Shown: positions 36,200 through 45,700 of the stretch, piece by piece | Position numbering within the stretch: the stretch's first letter is position 1 | Layout of the letters: every line of letters starts with the position of its first letter | DNA from: Pelobates cultripes | Taxonomy: Eukaryota; Chordata; Amphibia; Anura; Pelobatidae | Direction of reading: 5' to 3' | Assembly: GCA_933207985.1 (NCBI GenBank) | Contig: OW240917.1 | Location: 245,699,798 to 245,763,797, forward strand | Length of the DNA: 64,000 nt | Notes under the pieces: generated by a model | The model's database searches: none | What the model saw: the letters and a program-made list of their open reading frames with translations, nothing else | Told to the model about the DNA's origin: nothing | Made by a program: the position numbers and the translations under genes

Positions 36200-36979
36200 T
36201 TTTTAATGGAATCTGACAGGGTAATATCAATAATTCCATTTAGAATGCTGATTTAAATAAAGTTACGCAAACATTCTAATTGCTTTATGGCAATTTCTGT
36301 CACTGTGAAGCAAACTTGTAACAGGATTGGTGGACAAATATGACAAATCAGAGAATAATGGTTCAAGTAAAACTTGTTCTATATGGTCTTTCGATAACCT
36401 CAACTGTCACATTTAAAGCAGCAATGTGACACCCATTAACACTGGAAATATCTTTACATATTTCATGTATTGGCTCATATTAGCGATGGCACACCTGGAA
36501 AAACCCAATTAGACCTGTTAAAATGAGTGATAATTAGTTGTCATTTTTTTTTCTTCCTTAGGGATTTTCTGACTAATTTTAGTCTGACATTGAGGGGGTA
36601 TAGCTAGAAAACCAGCATCCATAAGGGTCTTTTGATGCTACCAGAACTACATGTGTATAAGTCTTCAGATCTTGACAGAGCTCAGCATAGTTTAAATTAC
36701 AGATTTTAGTAGAAGGAGGAAGCAATTCTTTTTTTGCATTCCTTGCATAGTGAGTGCACAGCTGTGACCACTGTGTAAGAAATAGGAAGTACTGAGGAAA
36801 AAAAAACTAAATTATAAGTGGTAGCATTGAAGAGGATGTACCTGGGATAATTGTGTCCGGTACCATTGGGAGTGACCACCAGCAAAACGTTTAGAAGGGC
36901 CTCTTAACAGTATAAAGAGACATTTAGACCCCAAAAAAGCACTTTAGTTTGATGTGTGTTCCTTGTTTTCTTTCTCATT
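36200..36979 (+). other. Nothing recognised
   Basis: AT-rich sequence without exon-like or repeat-like structure that I can identify. Confidence 0.45.
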
Positions 36980-37393
36980 TTACAATAAGTGCAGATATTA
37001 ATAGAAATTGGCACTTTTATAAATTAACCTTTTTACACCCCCCCTGGCTATCAATCAGACAACCCGTCCTGTTACTTCCTGGTTTGGTTAGGTCATTGGA
37101 GCTAAACTCAAGAGGCAACAACTGCCCAGAGCACCTGCCTTGTAAAGACTTCTTCTCATTGAGCTGCATTGGAAGTCTGTGATTGGACAGCCACAGAATG
37201 TCTGGGAGGGATTAGAAGGGGAGGGCTTGTAAAGGCTGCAGACAAGAGAATTGCAGCTTTTGCAAGCTGCTCTTAGATATCCCTCAAATTAAAAAAAATA
37301 TATAAATAAATAAATGCCTATTTTTAACTGGGGTACATCTTCTAACAAGTGACTTTGAAAAACAAAAATTTTATTTGGGCACTGTCCCTTTAA
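36980..37393 (+). mobile_element. T2-like MITE, family D copy
   Basis: Ends ACTGTCCCTTTAA (TTAA at 37390-37393). The interior blocks 'acttcctggtttggttag', 'ctgtgattggacagcc' and 'gaaggggagggcttgtaaag' match 7030-7330 in inverse. The left end near 36980 is worn. Confidence 0.55.
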
Positions 37394-37829
37394 GGCAGAA
37401 CTGTAATTCCAGCAACAACTGTCATTCCTCGTGTTGCCTCGCAGTGCACTGCAATCTGAAGCAGTCTTCATTTGGGAGCATGGGAGCATGGGAGCATGGA
37501 CTTACCTGACCAAAGATTACTCTGCCCACACTGTAGCTTGTTCATATTGCAATGACGTGATTGCCAGACGGGCACAGACAGGTGTTTTCTCAGTAGAAAC
37601 CAGATCCACTATGGCTATGGTACCAGAGTGTATATGGGAGTCTGGTGAAGACGGCTGATATTGTGATGTGAACACATTCCAGGACAGAGCAGAGTGATCT
37701 TTGGTCAGTAAGCATCCGTACCAAAAATCATTTCAATCTCCAGCACTTAAGCAGAGAACATGAGGAAGTCACCATGGTTAAATGTATCTGTTAAATAAAT
37801 AGTTTATCTGAAGAATAACTGTTACTTCA
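37394..37829 (+). other. Short stretch left of the LTR element
   Basis: A GGGAGCATG triplet repeat lies at 37472-37497. Otherwise nothing recognised. Confidence 0.5.
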
Positions 37830-38597
37830 TGTCATGCCAAAAGCATGAGTTGGTATTTGATGTGTGTTTATATACGTTAAGAGTTGTTTTTTTTGTAAAC
37901 CTTGGGATGACATTTATTGTGGTCTTTGATCTTGCACCAGGCCTAGACCATAAAACATCTAGATAGCCATCACCAGAGCTGGACACAAGGAATTTCATAG
38001 AGTGGGCAATAGACTGCCAGACCAGCCCCCTCTGATCCCCCCCCAGGGGTCTGCCCACTGAGAAACAACTAGTTTAGATATATGAGGGTGTTGGACTATC
38101 CAGGGAAGTCAGTTATTCATTTTTCTTTTGTCAGTAACTTCTAGGAGCCTATACCATCTAAGACTCCCACAAGAATTCTATATGGGGTAAATATATGTAA
38201 GGAATTTCTTGTGTTTTCTCCTATTTTATTTTATGTACTGTTTTGCAATTTGTTTTCTGTATGTCATTTATTTCTGTATTTTGTACTCAGCACTGTGAAT
38301 CCTTTTTGTCAGATTAAATGTTTACTTAATCAGCTTGTGTCTCTGTTCTCTATGAGCTTCACTCTCCAGAGGAAAGCTCAGGTAAACACGTTACCAAAAA
38401 TGGTTAACTATATATGTTTTATCAGTAAAAGTAGAACTGTGATACTATAATTCTCCTGTGTGTAGAAGGTATTGCAGGGGTTAATTGAGTGGTTGCTGGG
38501 ACTAGCAACAGGTAACCAGGGGTCTGGTGTCATTAACCCTGTCACTTCCACACTCTCTCCACTGTCTCGGCTGGGCCTATAGCCCACGCACATGACA
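37830..38597 (+). repeat. Left LTR (768 bp)
   Basis: Starts TGTCATGCCAAAAGCATGAG and ends CCCACGCACATGACA. By eye there are roughly a dozen substitutions against the right LTR, about 2 percent. It lacks a block of about 72 bp that the right LTR has at 42186-42259. The TGT shared by the break points suggests a microhomology deletion. Confidence 0.9.
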
Positions 38598-38600
38598 AAC

Positions 38601-38622
38601 TGGCGGCAGCTAGTGGGATATA
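38601..38622 (+). other. Putative primer-binding site
   Basis: TGGCGGCAGCTAGTGGGAT begins 3 nt after the left LTR. The TGG start and the GTGGGAT block suggest complementarity to the 3' end of a tRNA, most like leucine tRNAs, but it is imperfect. Confidence 0.45.
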
Positions 38623-38807
38623 TTTAGAGATTTTTAGTGCTTGCTAGATTTTACCTGTAAAGGGGGTCTTAGCACTAAAAGAAATTGCATACTTGTTTTG
38701 TGTAATTTCCAAAGACCAAGCTCAGTGCTGATTTAAAATACATACAAAGTGCAAAACAGTTCTCCCCTCCCATCTTTTGTTTTTCTTTCTCTATCCTATT
38801 TGTGAAT

Positions 38808-40988
38808 ATGGAGGCCTATTGCAAACAATCAAAAGAGGCCTTGGAATTGTTGTGCCAAGAAAAGAATTTACCAACTTTTGGCAAAAATAAGGCACAACTT
38901 ATTGCTGACCTTGTGGAGGCTGACAGCCATATTTTCCAGCCAGAGACGGACACTGAAAGGGTTACCGAGCTCCCTACTACTGCAGGAGTGTTGCTTACTG
39001 AAATGCCTGGTGGTTGTACCCCTCAAAACATTAAGGACATTTGCTCAACTGATTTATTTCGGCAACTGATGGCTACAAATCCTCAGGAGGCCCTGCATGT
39101 GATGATCCAACAGCAGGCTGCAGAAAGGGAATCTGCAGAGAGGCTGGCCGAAAGGGAGGTGCAAAGGAGACATGAGCTGGAACTTGCTAAACTGCAATTT
39201 ACCCTTCAGTCCTCACTGAACAGCAATGCATCAGAGTCCAGCACACGAAGGCTCCGTAAGGATGATTTTCCTTCCCTCGAAGAAGGGACGGATTTGGATG
39301 TATTTTTAAAAAGTTTTGAGAAAGTATGCAGGCAGCATCAACTACCCTCAGACCAGTGGGGCAGATATTTAACTCCACAATTGAAAGGGAAAGCCTTGGA
39401 TGTGTTTGTGTCCCTTCCCCCAGAGACTGATAACAACTATGAGGCAATCAAATCTGCATTGCAAAAAACTTTTAACCTTACTCCTGAGTCTTACAGGAAA
39501 AAGTTTAGGAGTATGCAGCAATGCCCATCATCCAGCTGCATTCTATATATTGCACAATTAGAAACCACGTTCCGGCAATGGGTAACAGGAGTACAAGCTA
39601 CTACCTATGAAGCCCTTAATGACTTAATGGTCCTGGAGCAGTTCTTGCAGACCCGGAGCCCTAATGTACGAGAGTGGATTTTGGAAAGAAAGCCAAAAAA
39701 TGCTAGGGCTGCTGCAGAACTGGCAGATGACTATGCTGACATCCATGCACCCACATCCAGGCGTGGACTTGTGTCAGCTGCTACTTCGACCTGGAGAGAA
39801 GCTACAGTTCAAACACCACCTGTAAGATCTGCAGTGAGAACTTCACCGCCGACTGCCAGCGTAGCCGGGGCTATGTCAAGTGAGTCAGATGCCCGCCATT
39901 GTTTTCGATGCAACCAGATTTGTCATCTGAGCAGGACCTGCCCCACTAGGAATATGCCCTCACCAGTCCGTGGAGGGGCACCATCAGTATTGCTTGTGGG
40001 TGGGTCCGTGGGGAAACAAGAGGATAACCTGCAGAGTGTAATTGTGGGTGACCGAGTGACCATGGGACTGAGAGATTCTGGAGCTTCCTTCACCCTGGTG
40101 CGACCTGAAGTGGTGAATATGGAGGACATAATCCCTGGAAGAACCATGTCCATCAAAGGAATTGGGGGTGTACGCCCCGCTGTGCCCTTGGCACGTGTGT
40201 ACCTTGATTGGGGTGCGGGCAAAGGTTTGCGGGAAGTGGGGATTTCAGAGGATATCCCTGTTAATGTTCTGTTGGGGAATGATTTGGGCAGGATGCTCTG
40301 TCACTATGCTCCAGCGGACACTGTTTGTGAGCCAGAAGGGCTGACTGCTCCACCTAAGGTATTGTGTGAAACTTTGGGAGACATTGTGGAGTGTGATTGC
40401 TGGGAGGGAGAGCAGGGTGTGGATAAATATCTACCTGTAACTGAACCAGTGATGTCTACCAAATGTGAGATAGGGGTGAGTAGTGATGTGCCTGTATCAA
40501 AATACTGTGAGGCTGGGATGTCAGAGAGTAAGGGGGAGGAGGAAGGTGAGAGCCAGGGATGTGTACCACTAGTCGCAGTGGTAACAAGTCAACAGTGGGT
40601 CAGGGCTGCAGCAGGACAGTCTGAGGTGCTATGTGAGATTGTGAGAGGAGGGCCTGCCCTGGAGAAGAAATTATGTGAGTGTGTGCAAAATTCTGTATCT
40701 GATCAAGGGGGGTCAAATGTGTCCTGTGAAAATGTATGGGAAAAGCCTTCCAGCAAGAGGGGGCTGAATGAATATATGTGCCAATATGTGCCTGAAGCAG
40801 ATGTATGTGATGCACTGGATGAAAATGTGAAGGGACAGCAAGGCTATGAGGGAGGGCAGAGGGTGTGTGAGCTTTACTCTGCGCCAGACTTAGCCAGTTT
40901 CCAAAGTTCTGTATGTCTGATGACCTGGAGTGAAAGTGAGGGGACGGACAGACTCAGCCTGTGGGTCCAGGAAGGATGGCTGCAGTGA
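38808..40988 (+). CDS. Gag-protease polyprotein of the Gmr1-like element (726 aa)
   Basis: The first ATG of the frame is at 38808 (MEAYCKQSKEALELLCQEKN); the codon two triplets upstream is GTG. Visible parts are: an SAP-like helix-turn-helix motif (about 8-38, LLCQEKNLPTFGKNKAQLI); a charged coiled-coil stretch (about 98-135); a SCAN-like region (about 220-312, with FLQTRSPNVREWILERKP); a CCHC zinc knuckle at C365, C368, H373, C378, with cysteine where glycine is usual before the histidine; and a retropepsin-like aspartic protease with DSGA at 423-426, GIGG near 451 and VLLGND near 487. A 215-residue tail after the protease is acidic and rich in Cys-Glu pairs. The frame is free of stops, so the element is fairly young. 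It is not a host SCAN gene because it lies between matching LTRs. Confidence 0.87.
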   Translation: MEAYCKQSKEALELLCQEKNLPTFGKNKAQLIADLVEADSHIFQPETDTERVTELPTTAGVLLTEMPGGCTPQNIKDICSTDLFRQLMATNPQEALHVMIQQQAAERESAERLAEREVQRRHELELAKLQFTLQSSLNSNASESSTRRLRKDDFPSLEEGTDLDVFLKSFEKVCRQHQLPSDQWGRYLTPQLKGKALDVFVSLPPETDNNYEAIKSALQKTFNLTPESYRKKFRSMQQCPSSSCILYIAQLETTFRQWVTGVQATTYEALNDLMVLEQFLQTRSPNVREWILERKPKNARAAAELADDYADIHAPTSRRGLVSAATSTWREATVQTPPVRSAVRTSPPTASVAGAMSSESDARHCFRCNQICHLSRTCPTRNMPSPVRGGAPSVLLVGGSVGKQEDNLQSVIVGDRVTMGLRDSGASFTLVRPEVVNMEDIIPGRTMSIKGIGGVRPAVPLARVYLDWGAGKGLREVGISEDIPVNVLLGNDLGRMLCHYAPADTVCEPEGLTAPPKVLCETLGDIVECDCWEGEQGVDKYLPVTEPVMSTKCEIGVSSDVPVSKYCEAGMSESKGEEEGESQGCVPLVAVVTSQQWVRAAAGQSEVLCEIVRGGPALEKKLCECVQNSVSDQGGSNVSCENVWEKPSSKRGLNEYMCQYVPEADVCDALDENVKGQQGYEGGQRVCELYSAPDLASFQSSVCLMTWSESEGTDRLSLWVQEGWLQ

Positions 40989-41009
40989 AACATACTGTTG
41001 GAGGAACCA

Positions 41010-41494
41010 GGAACCTTGTCAGTTTATCACAACTCACGCATACACCTAAGCAACTTTCTGATTGTGAACCAAAGGTTCAGAGTCTGATAGTGCAACAAGC
41101 CCAGCAGACAGACCGCAAAATGAAAGAGACGATGGGTGTTGATACAGCACATCTATCCTGGGAGTGTTCTCTGTCTGCTTTTGTGTGTGCTTACCGGGGA
41201 GTGCTGCAGAAATCCATTGGTTTCTTCCCCTTACAGCTACTACATGAGCGCAGTGGGTGTGGTTTAAGGGATGTTACCAGAGATCGATGGGGAATTGAAA
41301 CAGGCAAATCAGGCATGTTTGTTGAGGGTGTAGCTGTGGTATGGACTGATCACAACCTGCTGCAGGTGACAGGTAACCATGGTAAACTGCTCCATTGGAG
41401 CCCTATCCTCCAACAGTATAATTTCACTGTCCAACACAAAAAGGGCAGCTTGCATGGGAATGCAGATGGCCTGTCTCGGCAACTAGAGGGTTAA
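41010..41494 (+). pseudogene. Remnants of integrase and RNase H of the same element
   Basis: The frame opens one base out of register after the gag stop. CAYRGVLQKSIGFFPLQLLH (about 41187-41246) resembles the end of a retroviral-type integrase core. After a short bridge, VVWTDHNLLQVTG and LQQYNFTVQHKKG, then GNADGLSRQ (to 41491), form the end of RNase H. The start of integrase and almost all of RT are missing, so this is a joined deletion product without enzymatic function. Stop at 41492-41494. Confidence 0.75.
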
Positions 41495-41544
41495 TGGTAG
41501 ACAGATAAATCAGCCTGTGGCTACATTTTTCTGTCCACCATCTT

Positions 41545-41554
41545 AAGGGGGAGG
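41545..41554 (+). other. Polypurine tract
   Basis: AAGGGGGAGG lies directly before the right LTR, in the place and composition expected for the plus-strand primer of LTR retrotransposons. Confidence 0.8.
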
Positions 41555-42394
41555 TGTCATGCCAAAAGCATGAGTTGGTGTTTGATGTGTGTTTATATAT
41601 GTTAAGAGTTGTTTTTTGTAAACCTTGGGATGACATTTATTGTGGTCTTTGATCTTGCACCAGGCCTAGACCATAAAACATCTAGATAGCCATCACCAGA
41701 GCTGGACACAAGGAATTTCATAGAGTGGGCAATAGACTGCCAGACCAGCCCCCTCTGATCCCCCCCCAGGGGTCTGCCCACTGACAAAGAACTAGTTTAG
41801 ATATATGAGGGTGTTGGACTATCCAGGGAAGTCAGTTATTCATTTTTCTTTTTGTCAGTAACTTCTAGGAGACCTATACCATCTAAGACTCCCACAAGAA
41901 TTATATATGGGGTAAATATATGTAAGGAATTTCTTGTGTTTTCTCCTATTTTATTTTATGTACTGTTTTGCAATTTGTTATCTGTATGTCATTTATTTCT
42001 GTATTTTGTACTCAGCACTGTGAATCCTTTTTGTCAGATTAAATGTTTACTTAATCAGCTTGTGTCTCTGTTCTCTATGAGCTTCACTCTCCAGAGGAAA
42101 GCTCAGGTAAACACGTTACCAAAAAGGGTTAACTATATATGTTTTATCAGTAAAAGTAGAACTGTGATACTATAATTCTCCTGTGTGTGGGGTAACCTAA
42201 GACGCCCGGGTTTAAAAGTCTTGGTGGTGGCAGTAGAAAATGTATTAAGGGGGTTAGTGTAGAAGGGATTGCAGGGGTTAATTGAGTGGTTGCTGGTACT
42301 AGCAACAGGTAACCAGGGGTCTGGTGTCATTAACCCTGTCACTTCCACACTCTCCCCACTGTCTCGGCTGGGCCTATAGCCCACGCTCGTGACA
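41555..42394 (+). repeat. Right LTR (840 bp)
   Basis: Starts TGTCATGCCAAAAGCATGAG and ends CGCTCGTGACA. It retains the 72-bp block missing from the left LTR (containing acctaagacgcccgggttt). No TATA box or polyadenylation site was assigned with confidence, although AATAAA-like words occur. Confidence 0.9.
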
Positions 42395-42564
42395 CACTGG
42401 AAAGCTAGATGGGTTGTACATTCCAGCAACAATGGTCAGTTTACTGAATGGAATCTCAATTGTACCAGAAAGGAAATCAAAGGTGGCAGGGGAGCTATAG
42501 TTTGTAAACTGGTGAACCTTATGTACTTGTGTGTGTTTGTGTTTGTGTGTGTGTGTGTAGTTAA

Positions 42565-42725
42565 AGAATATAACTTTTATTACAGCATTTAAAACAGGCT
42601 CAACGTTTCAGTCCTCCTTGGGGACTTTCCTCAGGATCATCGCTTCATTGATGATCCTGATGAAAGTCCCCAAGGAGGACTGAAATGTTGATCCTGTTTT
42701 AAATGCTGTAATAAAAGGTATATTT
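42565..42725. repeat. Inverted repeat with about 66-bp arms
   Basis: The left arm (tttaaaacaggctcaacg, tcagtcctccttggggac) and right arm (gtccccaaggaggactga, gatcctgttttaaatgc) pair almost fully around a centre near 42645. The 'ggactgaaacgttg' box is known from dispersed frog repeats. A GT run precedes it (42527-42560). Confidence 0.75.
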
Positions 42726-42845
42726 CATGGAAGTCCGAGAGTGCAGCCATCTACTTTAACTACTTGAATACTGTAGGCCTGGTAATGCACACGGCCATGG
42801 AATTTTGAAGCCAGAGTGCAAGGTACTGTAGCCTCTATATATATA

Positions 42846-43352
42846 CACAGTATCTCACAACAGTTGGTACACCCCTCATATTTTTGTAAATATTTTTGCT
42901 ATATCTTTTCATGTGACAACACTGAAGAAATGGCACTCTGCTACAATGTAAAGTAGTAAGTGTACAGCCTGTATACCAATGTAAATTTGCTGTCCCCTCA
43001 AAATAACTCAACACACAGCCATTAATGTCTAAACTGTTGGCAATAAAAGTGAGCACATCCCTAAGTGGAAATGTCCAAATTGGGCCCAAAATGTCAATAT
43101 TTTATGTTGCCCATTATTTTCCAGCACTGCCTTAACTCTCATGGGCATGGCGTTCGGCCAGAGCTTCACAGGTTGCCACTGGAGTCCTCTTCCACTCCTC
43201 CATGACGACCTCACAGAGCTGGTGGATGTTAGAGACCTTGAGCTCCACTACCATATGTTTGAGGATACTCAATACAGTTTAGGTCTGGCGACGTGCTTGG
43301 TCAGTCCATCACCTTTACCTTCAGCTTCTTTAGCAAGGCAGTGGTCGGTGTG
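42846..43352 (-). mobile_element. Tc1-like transposon fragment, transposase decayed
   Basis: Starts with a Tc1-type terminal region (CAGTATCTCACAACAGTTGG, then tacacccctcat). The right part, on the minus strand, encodes the end of a Tc1 transposase: VRSSWRSGRGLQWQPVKLW and RVKAVLENNGQHKI correspond to the VMEEWKRTPVATCEALVNSM and RVKAVLENNGGH region. The third catalytic motif (DLNPIE) is destroyed, and a deletion joins the terminal region to the gene's end. The right terminus is missing; a GT/TA microsatellite follows. Confidence 0.8.
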
Positions 43353-43395
43353 TGTGTGTATATAAATATATATATATGTGTGTGTGTGTATATCA
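43353..43395. repeat. (TG)n/(TA)n microsatellite
   Basis: Alternating GT and TA runs directly after the broken Tc1 element. Confidence 0.9.
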
Positions 43396-43986
43396 CAAAA
43401 TAAAAATAAACATGCCCAGACTGTAATAGATGTTACAGTAACTGTAAAGTGGAGATTACAGATAAATTAAAACCTATGCACAGGTATGTAAAATTCAATA
43501 AAATTATAATGTGCTGCATAAAACCTTGATATGGTCCTCTGGAAGTTTACCTTTTGCTTATGGCAGTGAAACAATTGTTGGAGATCTGAGTTCTGTTCTG
43601 ATTCAGGGTAAGTTTTAACTCAGACAGGTAATAGTGTAGAACAGGCCTGCAATAAAGCTATGAAATTTTATATTAGTCTTCAATTAAACTTAGTATATTT
43701 ATATGTTTATTTATTTATTTTTTATTCAAACTCATTATTCCATTTATAGATATACTCTAACACACAACTTTAAATAAGCAGAAATGACAGCTGTAAACAC
43801 TCAAAATAATAAATATAGTCTAATATTGACAGATAAGTTAAAAATAGGTCCCTCAGTATAAAAGAACCAGGTATATACATTTAGCTTTATTGAATAACTC
43901 GGATCTAAAAAAAAGAGGTACTTACAAAAAAAGAAAAAAAGAGGGAAAAAAGGCAGAAGAACTTTTCCTGTAATGTCCAATATTAT
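43396..43986 (+). other. Nothing recognised
   Basis: AT-rich sequence with A-rich and T-rich runs. No coding or repeat signal beyond that. Confidence 0.5.
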
Positions 43987-45005
43987 TTGAAAATACAATG
44001 TGGTGAATTATTTATTTATTTATTTATAAAATATTTTACCAAGAAAGATACATTGAGATTTCTCTCGTTTTCAAGTATGTCCTGGGTCCACAAATCATTG
44101 CATTGTTACAATTAGGGTACAATAAAATAAAAAAACAATATTAATACACAATAAATACAAAATTTAACAAATAGGCAGGAAATATATAATCAACCATGAC
44201 ATGTGCATTCTGTTTTGAGGTATGTAGAGAGGGATCTCTTAAAGGACTTTGAGCTTAGGGAAGATTTTAAATTGTGCGGGAGGTCGTTCCACAATTGCGG
44301 TGCTCTGTAGGAGAAGGAGGATCGGGCTGCTTTCTTTTTGTATTGAGGTAGACTAAATAAAGTGTTGGTACTGGATCGGAGGTTATAGGAAGTGGGAACA
44401 GCTGAGGAAAGCATTGTGTTCAGGCAGGGTGGGATTTTTACAGAAAAGCTCTTAAACACAAGGCTGGAAAAATGAAGGTTGCGTCTGGATTCCAGGGACA
44501 GCCAGTTTAGTTCTTTTAGCATGTCACAATGGTGAGTCCTGTAATTACATTGTAGCACAAATCAGCAGAACGAGTTATACAATGTGTTGAGTTTTTTAAT
44601 GTGGGATTGCGATGCAGATGCATATACTACATCCCCATAATCAATGATTGGCATCAGCATTTGCAGTAAAATCTTTTCCTTTAATGTAGGGCATAGGCAG
44701 GATTTGTTTCTGTACAGGGCACCTAGTTTTGGATAAAGTTTAGATGCAAGCTTTTCTATGTGCAGGCCAAAAGATTGATTGGGGTCTAACATCATACCCA
44801 AGTATTTGAATGAGTGGACTGCGGTCAGTGTGTCATTTGAAATTGCGTACATGTGTACATTTGTGGATTTGCAGACATTAGGAAGATCATTTATAAATAA
44901 TGTAAATAGTAGGGCGCCGAGAATGGAACCTTGGGGAACACCACACGTGACTGGGAGGGGGAGGGAGTCGCTGTCAGAAATGGACACATATTGCGAGCGA
45001 TCCAA
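43987..45005 (-). mobile_element. L2/Rex1-type LINE, 3' part with broken reverse transcriptase
   Basis: Read on the minus strand, the first frame has CGVPQGSILGALLFTLFIND, an RT motif, then YLGMMLDPNQSF and IIDYGDVVYASASQ. After a break near 44560 a second frame gives LNWLSLESRRNLHFSSLVFK and SYRAPQLWNDLP, the conserved C-terminus of this LINE group. The 3' UTR runs into ATAAATAAAT at about 43990-44030. The catalytic FxDD box is altered (MYAISNDT in place of the usual aspartates). 5'-truncated before 45005. Confidence 0.82.
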
Positions 45006-45007
45006 TA

Positions 45008-45072
45008 TTAGTTACATAGTTACATAGTTACATAGCTGAAAAGAGACTTGCGTCCATCAAGTTCAGCCTTCC
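45008..45072 (+). repeat. Dispersed repeat cut by the gap
   Basis: Three copies of TTACATAG followed by 'ctgaaaagagacttgcg' and 'tccatcaagttcagcc' are the head of a repeat that I recognise as common in frog DNA. The contig ends inside it. Confidence 0.65.
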
Positions 45073-45172
45073 NNNNNNNNNNNNNNNNNNNNNNNNNNNN
45101 NNNNNNNNNNNNNNNNNNNNNNNNNNNNNNNNNNNNNNNNNNNNNNNNNNNNNNNNNNNNNNNNNNNNNNNN
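45073..45172. other. Assembly gap, exactly 100 N
   Basis: One hundred N in a row is the usual placeholder for a scaffold gap of unknown size. Both neighbours are repeat sequence. The orientation of prex1 exons flips across it. Confidence 0.98.
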
Positions 45173-45700
45173 CCACTGATCTGGGTGAATAACATATTCG
45201 AATTTCACCCAGATCGGTTCAGGGGTTCGCAAATTTTATGGAGGTCTTGTGTGACCGGCTCACCCTGGGCTGTATGCCCAAAACAGTTCCACGAATTTGG
45301 TGGGTTTTGCCGGTCACATTCGAAAAACGTAAAAACGAAGAAAAGTACCAAATGGATCCCTCTGGCTCCTAGCAGCGTTCGTGCCCCTCTGTCGAATGCA
45401 CCAAAGTACCGAATAGCGCTCTTCTAGCTATTCGGTAAATAGAGTTCCAGCGTTCGACTGTTTGTGACCGGTGTTCGGGAAGTCAAGTGTCCGCAAAACA
45501 GTTCCATGCACTCGACGACCATGGCCCGCTGCCTTTGTTAGCATGAACAAAGATGGCCGCGGTTTTCTCTGCCACGTGGCGTTCGACTAACGAACGCTGA
45601 CCGCACAGACAGAGTAGCAATTTCACTTAAATCTTTGATGTTTTAATGAGCCAGAGGGTGGTCCTCAGTTGGTAGTTTCATCTACCGAATGCAATAAGCA
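45173..45700 (+). repeat. Unclassified repeat family E, copy 1 (begins at the gap)
   Basis: Shares, in order and orientation with 47900-48600: 'tgaccggctc', 'agttccacgaa', 'gccggtc', 'aagatggccgc', 'gccacgtg' and 'ggtggtcctca.ttggta'. Inner inverted pieces around GACCGGCTC/GAGCCGGTC are clearest in the second copy. No open frame. Confidence 0.6.

Larger units (their letters stand above)
37830..42394 (+). mobile_element. Gmr1-like Ty3/gypsy LTR retrotransposon, pol mostly deleted
   Basis: Two long direct repeats (37830-38597 and 41555-42394) begin TGTCATGCC and end TGACA. A primer-binding-site-like TGGCGGCAGC lies 3 nt after the left repeat, and a purine tract AAGGGGGAGG sits immediately before the right one. 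Between them is an intact gag-protease frame with a SCAN-like segment, then remnants of integrase and the end of RNase H. RNase H comes last, directly before the right LTR. An integrase-before-RT order and a SCAN-like gag are traits of the Gmr1 group (established knowledge). The element cannot encode its own RT. No matching target duplication is visible (CTTCA against CACTG). Confidence 0.88.

Noticed and set aside
38808..40988. Host SCAN-domain gene
   Set aside because: It sits between matching LTRs with primer site and purine tract, and is followed by integrase and RNase H remnants.
45008..45030. tRNA-like or SINE promoter near the gap
   Set aside because: The TTACATAG repeats are simple; no A and B box pair could be found before the contig ends.
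45020..45232. Frame reading through the N gap
   Set aside because: Half of it is unknown sequence; it spans an assembly gap.
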